NCBI GenBank assembly: GCA_031431435.1
Contig: JANPDI010000104.1
Coordinates: 1 to 61,671, forward strand
DNA length: 61,671 nucleotides
DNA from: UKL13-2 sp031431435
Lineage (GTDB): Bacteria > Pseudomonadota > Gammaproteobacteria > Burkholderiales > Usitatibacteraceae
Reading direction: 5' to 3'
The notes under the pieces are model-generated. The model was not told where the DNA came from, searched no databases, and was given only the letters and a program-made list of their open reading frames with translations. The position numbers were made by a program, and so were the translations under genes. Position 1 is the stretch's first letter, and each line of letters opens with the position of its first letter. This document shows positions 16,300 to 23,868 of this stretch, one piece after another.

Positions 16300-17424
16300 A
16301 TGACCACCGCCAAACTCGCCATCGTAGCCAACTCAACCGCACCCGCACTGGACACCGCCATGCCTTACAACACCGACGACCTGCGCATCAGGAGCATCAA
16401 AGAGCTCACCCCGCCGGCACATTTGATGCGCGAATATCCATTGAGTGAGCAGGCATCGGCAACGGTGTTTCGTGCGCGCGAGGAAATCCACCGCATCATG
16501 CACCGCGGCGATTCACGTCTGCTGGCGATTGTCGGCCCGTGTTCGATACACGACTATGATGCGGCGATGGAATATGCGCGGCGTCTGCAGGCGCTGCGCC
16601 TGACCATGGAGCCCGATATCACCATTGTCATGCGGGTTTATTTTGAAAAGCCGCGCACCACGGTTGGCTGGAAAGGGTATATCAATGACCCGGACATGGA
16701 CGAAAGCCACGACATCAACAAAGGTCTGCGGCTTGCACGCAAGCTGTTGCTTGATATCAACGAGCTCGGGCTGGCGGCGGCCACCGAATATCTCGATCTG
16801 ATTTCGCCGCAGTATTTTGCCGACATGATTGCCTGGGGTGCCATCGGCGCCCGCACCACTGAGTCCCAATCACACCGGCAATTGGCATCCGGCCTGTCGT
16901 GCCCGGTTGGATTCAAGAACGGCACCGACGGCAACATTCGCATCGCCGTCGACGCCATCAAGGCGGCGTCGGCGCCGCACCACTTTTTGTCCGTCACCAA
17001 AGGCGGGCATTCGGCGATTGTGTCGAGCGCCGGTAACGAGGATTGCCACATCATTTTGCGCGGCGGCAAGACACCGAACTACGATGCGGTGAGTGTCGAT
17101 GCGGCGTGTCAGGAGCTCGGCAAGGCGGGGCTGGCACAACGGGTGATGATCGACTTTTCACATGCCAATTCATCCAAGCAATACCAAAAACAGCTGGACG
17201 TTTCAACCGACGTCGCCGCACAAATCGCCGCTGGCGATAATCGTGTGGTTGGCGTGATGGTCGAAAGCCATTTAAATCCCGGTCGTCAGGACATCGAAAC
17301 CGGCAAGCCGCTGCAGTACGGCGTGTCAGTCACGGATGCGTGCATCGGCTGGGACGACACCGAAAAATTGCTCAAGCAGCTCGCGCAGGCGGTGCGTGAA
17401 CGCCGTCTCGTCAATGCTGAATAG
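16300..17424 (+). CDS. aroG: 3-deoxy-7-phosphoheptulonate (DAHP) synthase, class I (AroG/AroF type)
   Basis: 374 residues. It condenses phosphoenolpyruvate and erythrose 4-phosphate, the first step of the shikimate pathway. Family motifs: LLAIVGPCSIHDYDAAMEYA with the metal-ligand Cys81, VMRVYFEKPRTTVGWKG, GLSCPVGFKNGTDGN, VTKGGHSAIVSS, RGGKTPNYDA, MIDFSHANSSKQ and VGVMVESHLNPGRQD. The N-terminal extension before GPCS matches feedback-regulated E. coli-type enzymes; which amino acid inhibits it cannot be read safely, so the symbol letter is provisional. It lies behind the attenuator at 16096-16227 and 17 bases before a second, different synthase. Confidence 0.95.
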   Translation: MTTAKLAIVANSTAPALDTAMPYNTDDLRIRSIKELTPPAHLMREYPLSEQASATVFRAREEIHRIMHRGDSRLLAIVGPCSIHDYDAAMEYARRLQALRLTMEPDITIVMRVYFEKPRTTVGWKGYINDPDMDESHDINKGLRLARKLLLDINELGLAAATEYLDLISPQYFADMIAWGAIGARTTESQSHRQLASGLSCPVGFKNGTDGNIRIAVDAIKAASAPHHFLSVTKGGHSAIVSSAGNEDCHIILRGGKTPNYDAVSVDAACQELGKAGLAQRVMIDFSHANSSKQYQKQLDVSTDVAAQIAAGDNRVVGVMVESHLNPGRQDIETGKPLQYGVSVTDACIGWDDTEKLLKQLAQAVRERRLVNAE

Positions 17425-17441
17425 CGCGGGGTACACACACC

Positions 17442-18377
17442 ATGGCCATTGAACTGCGCATTCTCGGCCGCCACCAGGCGGATGAACACGACGTTGGTTT
17501 CACCTATAACGGCGTGATGTTTAACCAGCACAACCTGCATACCTTCGCCGGATTAAATGCCGTCGACACACCGGCATATGTGGACGCGACCTTTCGCTGT
17601 TTGCGTGATCACGGCCAGGTGTGTGCACGCATGGGCGCCTACAAACCGCGTTCCAGCCCGTATTCGTTTCAGGGCATGGGGCGTGATTGTCTGCCGTGGG
17701 TGTTTGAATTGGCCGGCAAATACGGCATCAAGGTGGTGTCGATGGAAGTCACGCGTGAGACACACGTCGATGAAATCAACGAGGCGTTGCATCAAACCGG
17801 CAAACCGACCGGTGTCATGTTGCAAATCGGCACCCGCAACACACAAAATTTTGAACTGCTGAAGGCGGTCGGCCGGCAGCATGAACATCCGATACTGCTC
17901 AAACGCGGCTTCGGCATCACGCTGGATGAATCGCTGATGGCGGCTGAATATTGCGCCTCCGAAGGCAATACCAAAATCATGTTTGGCCTGCGCGGGATGA
18001 AGACCAATCTGGGTGATCCACATCGCAACCTGGTCGATTTTGGCCACGTGCCGGTGGTGCACCGACTGACGCGCATGCCCGTCTGTGTCGACCCGTCACA
18101 CTCGGTCGGTGCGCGCGGCGCATCCCCGGAAGGCATCCTTGATATTTTCCACGTCGCGGCGCAGGGCGTGATTGCGGGTGCCAATATGTTGCTGGTGGAT
18201 ATGCATCCGGATCCAAAGAAGTCATTGGTCGACGCAGCGCAGGCCATCTCGCTTGCAGAACTGCCATATTTTCTGGATGACGTGGCGATTGCGCGCGAGG
18301 CCTACCTGAAACGTCTCGCGTTGGCGGCGCGCCTGAAGCAGGAGACGTTCGAAAAAATGCCCAAGCGGGCGGCATGA
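17442..18377 (+). CDS. Divergent DAHP/KDO8P-synthase-family protein (AroA I-beta-like)
   Basis: 311 residues of the other class I branch (I-beta/KDO8P synthase-like). Family motifs: MGAYKPRSSPYSFQGMG (65-80), LQIGTRNTQNFELLKAVG (127-144), ILLKRGFG and VCVDPSHSVG (215-223). The usual GPCS metal-binding motif is absent: the aligned stretch is FAGLNAVDT (35-43), which resembles FGGMNVLES of metal-independent KDO8P synthases, with Asn39 in the place of the metal Cys. The other site residues appear as His220, Asp253 (usually Glu) and Asp264, with the family's 11-residue spacing between the last two. It may be a metal-independent DAHP synthase or make a related sugar acid. It is cotranscribed with the upstream gene and overlaps the next by 4 bases. 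Confidence 0.8.
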   Translation: MAIELRILGRHQADEHDVGFTYNGVMFNQHNLHTFAGLNAVDTPAYVDATFRCLRDHGQVCARMGAYKPRSSPYSFQGMGRDCLPWVFELAGKYGIKVVSMEVTRETHVDEINEALHQTGKPTGVMLQIGTRNTQNFELLKAVGRQHEHPILLKRGFGITLDESLMAAEYCASEGNTKIMFGLRGMKTNLGDPHRNLVDFGHVPVVHRLTRMPVCVDPSHSVGARGASPEGILDIFHVAAQGVIAGANMLLVDMHPDPKKSLVDAAQAISLAELPYFLDDVAIAREAYLKRLALAARLKQETFEKMPKRAA

Positions 18378-19282
18378 CGAATGTAAGACGCGGCATGCAT
18401 CCGGCCGGTTGTCTTCATCGTGGCATCAATACGGCAGCAATGCTGCTGATGTGGGGGTTGTCGCTCAATGTTGCGGCCGGTGTCGCGCCGGTCAAGCCGG
18501 CGATGCGTATTGCGACCACCGCGCCGTCCCTCACCGAACTGGTTTATGCCGCCGGTGCCGGCAGCCGCTTGGTTGCGGTTTCGGCGTTCAGCGACTATCC
18601 CGTTGGGGCAAAACAGTTGCCGCAGGTGGCGGATTTCAGCGGCATTAATATTGAAGCGCTGTTGGTGTCAAAACCCGATCTGGTACTGGTCTGGCGCGGC
18701 GGCACCCGCGAAACCGACATCGCCCGGTTGCGCACGCTCGGCATTGCGGTTGAGGCGGTTGCGGTGGTGGCGCTTGGTGATGTGCCGCAGGCGTTGCGCC
18801 GCATTGGACAACTGGCGGGCACATTGCCGCAGGCCGAATTGGCAGCCGGCGCTTTTTTGTCGCGCCTGACGGCAATAAAAAATCAATACCGCAGTGTGGC
18901 CCGAATACCGGTTTTTTTTGAAATCAGCCGGTTACCGTTGATGACGATCAACGGTAACCATGTTATTTCGGAGGTGTTGCGCCTTTGTGGCGGCGACAAC
19001 GTTTTTGCCGGGGTGACACAACTGGTGTTTGAGCCGTCGCGTGAAGTGTTACTGGAAAAAAATCCGCAGGTTGTTTTTTACCCCGTCGGATCCGCGCCGG
19101 GCACACGCGCCGCCGCGCGCGACAACACATTGTATCAAGGCACTGCCGCCGCATCGACGGGACACTTCGTTGCGCTTGACGCGGATGCGGTATTGCGACC
19201 GGGGCCGCGTTTGATCGATGCCGTTGCCGAAACCTGCGCCGCGCTCGATAACGCCCGCCAGCTTCCAATGCCGAAGCGCTGA
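18374..19282 (+). CDS. btuF: BtuF-like periplasmic cobalamin/metal-chelate binding protein
   Basis: 302 residues with an N-terminal signal (hydrophobic part about 20-36), then a helical-backbone binding-protein domain of the BtuF/FhuD class: RIATTAPSLTELVYAAGAGS, VSAFSDYP, LPQVADFSGINIEALLVSKPDLVLVW, PVFFEISRLPLMTINGNHVISEVLRLCGG. The SDYP and PDLVLVW blocks are typical of vitamin B12 binding proteins. ATG 18374 overlaps the previous stop (ATGA), so it is translated with the aro genes. No cognate permease or ATPase is in the window. A cobalamin adenosyltransferase lies 3 kb away, supporting B12 loosely. Confidence 0.8.
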   Translation: MTNVRRGMHPAGCLHRGINTAAMLLMWGLSLNVAAGVAPVKPAMRIATTAPSLTELVYAAGAGSRLVAVSAFSDYPVGAKQLPQVADFSGINIEALLVSKPDLVLVWRGGTRETDIARLRTLGIAVEAVAVVALGDVPQALRRIGQLAGTLPQAELAAGAFLSRLTAIKNQYRSVARIPVFFEISRLPLMTINGNHVISEVLRLCGGDNVFAGVTQLVFEPSREVLLEKNPQVVFYPVGSAPGTRAAARDNTLYQGTAAASTGHFVALDADAVLRPGPRLIDAVAETCAALDNARQLPMPKR

Positions 19283-19283
19283 G

Positions 19284-19838
19284 TTAGTTCGCCCGGTAAA
19301 AAATGTAGTCCGCCTGATAGCCGACGTTGATTGTTTTCCCGGCAGACGCAAGGTCGCAACGCGTGTCGGGGGCGACGCCACCGCGGGTTGCCACCCGTTG
19401 GATATAGCTGACGCCCTGCATGCCGCCTTTGCCGGTGGCCGGATTGGCCTTGACCAATTGCAATGGAATGTTTCCCGCGCCGGCAGGTGCGACTGCTAAT
19501 TGCACACCTGTTACCAGCGAACCATCCGCCGATTCCCATGTGGCCGGTGGACCGAAATAACGTCCTGCCGGTTTGCCGTCACGACCTTTCAGTGTCGCCT
19601 GCGGACCAACAAATATCCATTCAAATGACTTGTTGCTTGCGCGGCATTGATAGGTGATTTTGCCAACCGCGGCAACTTCCATTGCAACCGTGTTGCCGCC
19701 TGGCACGGTCACCGCGGCGGGCAGGCCGTCCTGTGAAAATGGCAACGGCGTCATGCAAGCCGACAGCACAAGCAGCGAGGATGCCAACAGGCGTGACCAG
19801 GCTGAATTTTGTACCGGGGTCGCAATTGGTTTGATCAT
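19284..19838 (-). CDS. DUF3455 lipoprotein
   Basis: 184 residues from ATG 19838, which has AAGGAG at ideal spacing (the frame is open to 19862). The signal peptide ends in a lipobox (VLSAC), predicting a lipid-anchored envelope protein. The body matches DUF3455: VAAVGKITYQCRA, FEWIFVGPQATLKGRDGK, YFGPPATWESADGS and YIQRVATRGG. Proteins of this family are uncharacterised. It is the last gene of a minus-strand group (sigma/anti-sigma/XRE), with 52 bases between it and the XRE gene. It converges with btuF with a single intervening base. Confidence 0.8.
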   Translation of the reverse strand: MIKPIATPVQNSAWSRLLASSLLVLSACMTPLPFSQDGLPAAVTVPGGNTVAMEVAAVGKITYQCRASNKSFEWIFVGPQATLKGRDGKPAGRYFGPPATWESADGSLVTGVQLAVAPAGAGNIPLQLVKANPATGKGGMQGVSYIQRVATRGGVAPDTRCDLASAGKTINVGYQADYIFYRAN

Positions 19839-19889
19839 CAATGCTCCTTCATGATGTTGCACATTTGGTTGATCAATGGCCCCGGTGCG

Positions 19890-20624
19890 TCATTTGCGGC
19901 GCAAATAGGGCGCCATGGCCTTTAGATGCCACGAGCGCGTGGCAATCAGCAGGCTCACCGGCTCGCGTTGTGCGGCGGTCAGGCTGGAATCATCGTAATG
20001 CTGTTCGGAGAATTCGCGCGCGGTGCGTTTCAGGCGATCGACCAGCGCGATACGCGAAGCGGGCGACAGGCGGGCGTTCAGCAGGAACAACACCTCGCCG
20101 GGTTTGGCGAATTCGCTTTCAAAAAAATCAGCGGCATTGTCCTTGAACGCGAGCATGATCGGCCCATTGGGAATCCACGAGAAGGTGCGCGCAACTTTGA
20201 GCTTGAAGCGGTTGTTTGGCAGCAGGTCAATGACGCCGATTTTGTCGAGTCTGGTCAGGGCCGCAACCAACTCGGCTTCGGTGAACGTGTACATCGCCAA
20301 AATCTCGTCGTAGCTCATCAGATTTAATGCGCACACCGCCACCAGAAAAAGTTTGGGGTCGCCGACCACCTGCTCCTCCTGCTTAAACGTCAACTGCGTG
20401 AGACGTTTTTGCTCGCGGTCAAAATGATGTGTCAACTCGGCAAACTCGATACCGGTGGCGGTCAGAATTTCATCCACCCGGTCAAGCGTCATGTTGCGTT
20501 GCGAAAACATGCGTTTGACGCTGGCCTCGGACATGCCGATCAATTTTGCAAGTTGGGCATAGGTCACGCCACGCGACTTCAGTTCGCGCTTGAGTTGATC
20601 AACCAGCAAAACGGCTTGTGTCAT
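19890..20624 (-). CDS. XRE-family transcriptional regulator
   Basis: 244 residues. An N-terminal helix-turn-helix of the lambda Cro/C1 type (about 12-60) contains LKRELKSRGVTYAQLAKLIG and MSEASVKRMFSQRNMTLDRV. The remaining ~180 residues carry no catalytic motif I recognise; they contain LNLMSYDEILAMYTFTEAEL and LTRLDKIGVIDLLPNNRFKL, possibly a winged-helix-like sensor segment. ATG 20624 is chosen because the HTH begins about 12 residues later; the frame is open to 20687. It lies 25 bases downstream of the anti-sigma gene and is probably cotranscribed. Confidence 0.82.
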   Translation of the reverse strand: MTQAVLLVDQLKRELKSRGVTYAQLAKLIGMSEASVKRMFSQRNMTLDRVDEILTATGIEFAELTHHFDREQKRLTQLTFKQEEQVVGDPKLFLVAVCALNLMSYDEILAMYTFTEAELVAALTRLDKIGVIDLLPNNRFKLKVARTFSWIPNGPIMLAFKDNAADFFESEFAKPGEVLFLLNARLSPASRIALVDRLKRTAREFSEQHYDDSSLTAAQREPVSLLIATRSWHLKAMAPYLRRK

Positions 20625-20649
20625 ATGGTCATTTCCCGCGGTGCGAGGG

Positions 20650-21417
20650 TCAGATTTGCGGCCTTTGTACAGGCGGCATTTTTGCAATCACGCCTTTGCA
20701 CAAAATCATGCCGGTCGGCTGTCCGGTTGGCGATCCACCCACCGGCTCCTTTGAAAGCGCAAAGGCAAGTCCGTCGGTGAGCATGCTGTCCATATCCTGC
20801 ATGCTGATTTTGGTCGAACCATCCTGATTAATGATACCGATTGAGCGCGGCGGACCAACTTTGGGCATCACCCAAAGTTGCAGACTGTTGGCTGGCGCGG
20901 TTTTCCATGGCTTGACCATTTTGACCATCAGCATGCCGGATTTAGGTTGTTCAACCACCATGCGTGCGACGCCCTGATCCTCCAGCACGGCGGTCATCAT
21001 TGGATCGTGGGTTGGTATCACATTGCCGAAAAATACGCCAACGAGCAGCGCCATCGCCAGTGTTGACGCACCGAGTCCGAGGCTGCGCCAAAATGCAAAA
21101 TTTTGAAGAAGTCCGCCAATCACCGGCACCTTGGGGCCGTTTTGGCTGAAAACGCCCGCCGATAAACGCGTTTCGTTGACGACATCCCTGCCATTGAGTC
21201 GTGCCTCAATCTTCCGCCAGACACGCGCCGGCGGGTTGATCGGTGCAACGGCATCGGCAAGCGGCGTCAAATGTGCCTCCCATTGGGCGACCGCCGCCTG
21301 CAGGCCGCGATGGGTACGCAGGTATTCCTCAAATCGCCGGCGCGCACCGCCCTGCATGGTGCCAAGCACGTATTCCGCGGCAAGCCGCGATTGCAAGTCG
21401 GGATGGTCGAGTTTCAT
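20650..21417 (-). CDS. Anti-sigma factor, RskA/anti-sigma-K type
   Basis: 255 residues. The N-terminal cytoplasmic part (LAAEYVLGTMQGGARRRFEE) is the usual zinc-less anti-sigma start. A membrane helix lies at about 111-133, and the periplasmic C-terminal domain with LQLWVMPKVGPPRSIGII and LAFALSKEPVGGSPTGQPTG is the RskA domain. It should hold the ECF sigma encoded just upstream; the two genes overlap by 4 bases (21414-21417), showing translational coupling. The membrane-proximal coding sequence (21101-21170) resembles parts of the palindromic element at 15988-16048. Confidence 0.9.
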   Translation of the reverse strand: MKLDHPDLQSRLAAEYVLGTMQGGARRRFEEYLRTHRGLQAAVAQWEAHLTPLADAVAPINPPARVWRKIEARLNGRDVVNETRLSAGVFSQNGPKVPVIGGLLQNFAFWRSLGLGASTLAMALLVGVFFGNVIPTHDPMMTAVLEDQGVARMVVEQPKSGMLMVKMVKPWKTAPANSLQLWVMPKVGPPRSIGIINQDGSTKISMQDMDSMLTDGLAFALSKEPVGGSPTGQPTGMILCKGVIAKMPPVQRPQI

Positions 21418-21995
21418 ACGCCCGCCGCTTCATTGACATGTCCGTCGAGACAATCCTTGAGTTTCAGCAAGCCGCGACGGATGTGTGTTTTGATCGTCCC
21501 AAGCGGCCGCCCCAACTGACCGGCAACCTCGGCATGTGAGAGTCCTTCAAAAAACGCCAGTGAAATGGCCTTGTGTTGCTCGCCATCGAGGCCCTTCATA
21601 CAGCGCACGATCTGCGCCTGGTCCCGCTTGCTGGCCAGTTGATCCGGCGGCGTCGGTCCATCGTCCAGCATATTGTGGGTGAAAAAATCGTCATCGTCCG
21701 CAACTTCATATCGTGGCCGGCGCACGATGTCCAGACTTCGATTGCGCACAATTGCCGACATCCACGTCATGGGCGCGGATTTGGCGGCGGCGTAATCGGC
21801 GGCGTGATGCCATATCTTCACAAAACAGTCCTGTAAAACTTCCTCGGCAATGTGCCGTTCACCGACTATACGAAGTGAAACCGCAAACAGTTTCGATTTT
21901 GTGGCGTCGTATAACGCATTAAAGGCGTTGCGGTCACCCAGACTGGTGCGCGACAATAGCGCAAACAAATGATCGTTGGTCGTCGGGTCAGACAT
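21414..21995 (-). CDS. ECF RNA polymerase sigma factor
   Basis: 193 residues from ATG 21995 (GAGGA upstream; the frame is open to 22244 but that extension is Arg-rich and not sigma-like). Region 2: GDRNAFNALYDATKSKLFAV, EEVLQDCFVKIWHHA and MTWMSAIVRNRSLDIVRR; region 4: HKAISLAFFEGLSHAEVAGQ and LGTIKTHIRRGLLKLKDCL. It is of the SigK/RpoE-like group whose partner is an RskA-type anti-sigma, encoded with a 4-base overlap. It probably directs its own operon and envelope-stress genes; the target promoter cannot be set from one copy. Confidence 0.93.
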   Translation of the reverse strand: MSDPTTNDHLFALLSRTSLGDRNAFNALYDATKSKLFAVSLRIVGERHIAEEVLQDCFVKIWHHAADYAAAKSAPMTWMSAIVRNRSLDIVRRPRYEVADDDDFFTHNMLDDGPTPPDQLASKRDQAQIVRCMKGLDGEQHKAISLAFFEGLSHAEVAGQLGRPLGTIKTHIRRGLLKLKDCLDGHVNEAAGV

Positions 21996-22030
21996 ATGTT
22001 GCGGTCCTCGTTGGCGCCGGGTCGGCGCGA

Positions 22031-22585
22031 TCAATCGGCGGCCGGCTCGCGCGACCAGCACACATCGGCAACGCCGTGTTCGCGATTTAGCACTCTTGCC
22101 AATACAAACAGCAGGTCGGACAAACGGTTCAGATATTGTATGGCGAAAGCGGACACCGCGTCGCTTTCGGCAAGCCGCACCACGCCGCGTTCGGCGCGAC
22201 GCGCGACCGTGCGCGCAACGTGGCAATGTGCCGAGGCGATACACCCCCCGGGCAGGATGAATTCTTTTAACGGCGGCAACGCGGCATTCAACCCATTGAT
22301 CATTTCATCCAGGTAAACAACATGCGCTGCGGTCACGGCGCGATAGGTCGGAATGGATAATTCGCCGCCCAGATCAAACAATGCGTTTTGAATCCGCGTC
22401 AGCATTTTGCGGTGTGGGTCGCCCATTGGGGCGGTCAGCAGCACACCAATGCTGCTGTTTAATTCATCAAGATCACCAAGCGAATGCACACGTAAATGTG
22501 ATTTGTGGATGCGCGACCCGTCGCCGAGACCGGTCGAGCCATCGTCGCCGGTGCGGGTGGTGATTTTGGAAAGCCGGTTTGCCAT
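22031..22585 (-). CDS. cobO: Cob(I)alamin adenosyltransferase, PduO type
   Basis: 184 residues. It transfers adenosyl from ATP to cob(I)alamin. PduO-family motifs: TTRTGDDGSTGLGDGSRI (ATP loop), VHSLGDLDELNSSIG, IQNALFDLGGELS, FILPGGCIASAHCHVARTVA and YLNRLSDLLFVLAR. The length is typical. The symbol is a convention; strictly it is the PduO-type, not the CobA-type, enzyme. It lies 35 bases upstream of the sigma gene on the same strand. No B12-box element was found in its upstream region. Confidence 0.92.
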   Translation of the reverse strand: MANRLSKITTRTGDDGSTGLGDGSRIHKSHLRVHSLGDLDELNSSIGVLLTAPMGDPHRKMLTRIQNALFDLGGELSIPTYRAVTAAHVVYLDEMINGLNAALPPLKEFILPGGCIASAHCHVARTVARRAERGVVRLAESDAVSAFAIQYLNRLSDLLFVLARVLNREHGVADVCWSREPAAD

Positions 22586-22846
22586 GAATGATTGATTGGT
22601 CAGAAAAAGATGCGATGTGATTTAAGCCGCAGATAAGTGCCGTTGCGCGCTGTTTGGCGCCGATAGAACACGTAATACCAGATAAATTCTTGTTCCGGGA
22701 ATGTTGATGCCGGCCGTGAATGTCCGCAAGTGATAACAACGTGCAAGTGATGCCCGGGCCCATTAAATCCGGAAAACCGATTATATCGGCGCAAATTGGT
22801 ATGATTCATCCTTGGCCTTTGGCAACGACAAATTAAATACGCTCCA

Positions 22847-23830
22847 ATGACGGCTACCACACCACAAAAACTGACGTTTCTCGATTTTGAACAGCCGGTC
22901 GCCGAGTTGGAGACCAAGATTGAAGAGCTGCGCTACGTGCAGGATGACTCGGCGGTCGATATTTCCGCAGAAATCGACAAGCTGTCGAAAAAAAGTCAGA
23001 CCCTGACGAAGGATATTTACGCGAAGTTATCTGCTTGGCAAATTTCGCAGGTGGCCCGTCACCCCCAGCGGCCCTATACGCTTGATTACATCAGCTTGAT
23101 GACCACTGATTTTGAGGAGCTTCACGGCGACCGCTCGTATTCTGACGATCCTGCCATTGTCGGCGGGTTGGCGCGTTTTAACGGGCAGACTGTGATGGTC
23201 ATTGGTCACCAGAAGGGCCGTGACACCAAGGACCGCCAATATCGCAACTTCGGCATGCCGCGGCCGGAGGGTTATCGCAAAGCACTGCGCCTGATGAAAC
23301 TTGCCGAGAAGTTCGGCGTGCCGTTGTTGACCTTCATCGACACACCCGGCGCCTACCCCGGCGTCGGTGCCGAAGAGCGCGGCCAGTCAGAGGCGATCGG
23401 GCACAATCTTTATGTGTTGGCCGGGCTGCGTGTGCCGGTGATCTGTACCATCATCGGCGAGGGTGGTTCCGGCGGTGCGCTGGCCATTGCGGTTGGTGAT
23501 ATCACCTACATGCTGCAATACGGTACCTACTCGGTGATTTCACCGGAAGGTTGTGCGGCGATTTTGTGGAAAGATTCCGGCAAAGCACCCGATGCCGCAG
23601 AAGCGCTGAATATCACCGCGCCAAAATTAAAGGCATTGGGGTTGGTCGACAAGGTGTTAAATGAACCGCTCGGCGGCGCGCACCGCGACCACAAGGCGAC
23701 CGCCGCAACGGTCAAAAAGGCGATTGCCGAGTCGCTCAAAGAATTGAAGGACCTGTCGCCGGAAAAGCTGGTCCAACAGCGGCAGGCGAAGTTGCTGCAA
23801 ATTGGAAAATTTAAAGAATTGTCCGAGTGA
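22847..23830 (+). CDS. accA: Acetyl-CoA carboxylase carboxyltransferase subunit alpha
   Basis: 327 residues (E. coli 319). With AccD it moves the carboxyl group from biotin to acetyl-CoA, the committed step of fatty acid synthesis. Seen: TFLDFEQPVAELETKIEELR start, RPYTLDYISLM, FEELHGDRSYSDDPAIVGGL, FIDTPGAYPGVGAEERGQSE, IGEGGSGGALAIAVGD, SPEGCAAILWKD. The ATG is separated from the divergent adenosyltransferase by 261 bases. tilS follows 38 bases after the stop, an arrangement common in betaproteobacteria. Confidence 0.98.
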   Translation: MTATTPQKLTFLDFEQPVAELETKIEELRYVQDDSAVDISAEIDKLSKKSQTLTKDIYAKLSAWQISQVARHPQRPYTLDYISLMTTDFEELHGDRSYSDDPAIVGGLARFNGQTVMVIGHQKGRDTKDRQYRNFGMPRPEGYRKALRLMKLAEKFGVPLLTFIDTPGAYPGVGAEERGQSEAIGHNLYVLAGLRVPVICTIIGEGGSGGALAIAVGDITYMLQYGTYSVISPEGCAAILWKDSGKAPDAAEALNITAPKLKALGLVDKVLNEPLGGAHRDHKATAATVKKAIAESLKELKDLSPEKLVQQRQAKLLQIGKFKELSE

Positions 23831-23868
23831 TGCCGGTCTGAATTATTGCCCGGCCGGATTGGCCGAAT

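Noticed and set aside
16300..18377. Tandem duplication of a DAHP synthase gene
   Set aside because: The two proteins belong to different branches of the family (AroG-type versus I-beta/KDO8P-like) with different motifs; it is not a duplication.
22586..22846. Cobalamin riboswitch upstream of the adenosyltransferase
   Set aside because: No B12-box (GCCACTG-type) or conserved stem was found on the coding strand.
22600..22917. 105-codon minus-strand frame in the cobO-accA gap
   Set aside because: It overlaps the start of accA, has no recognisable motif and lacks a Shine-Dalgarno.
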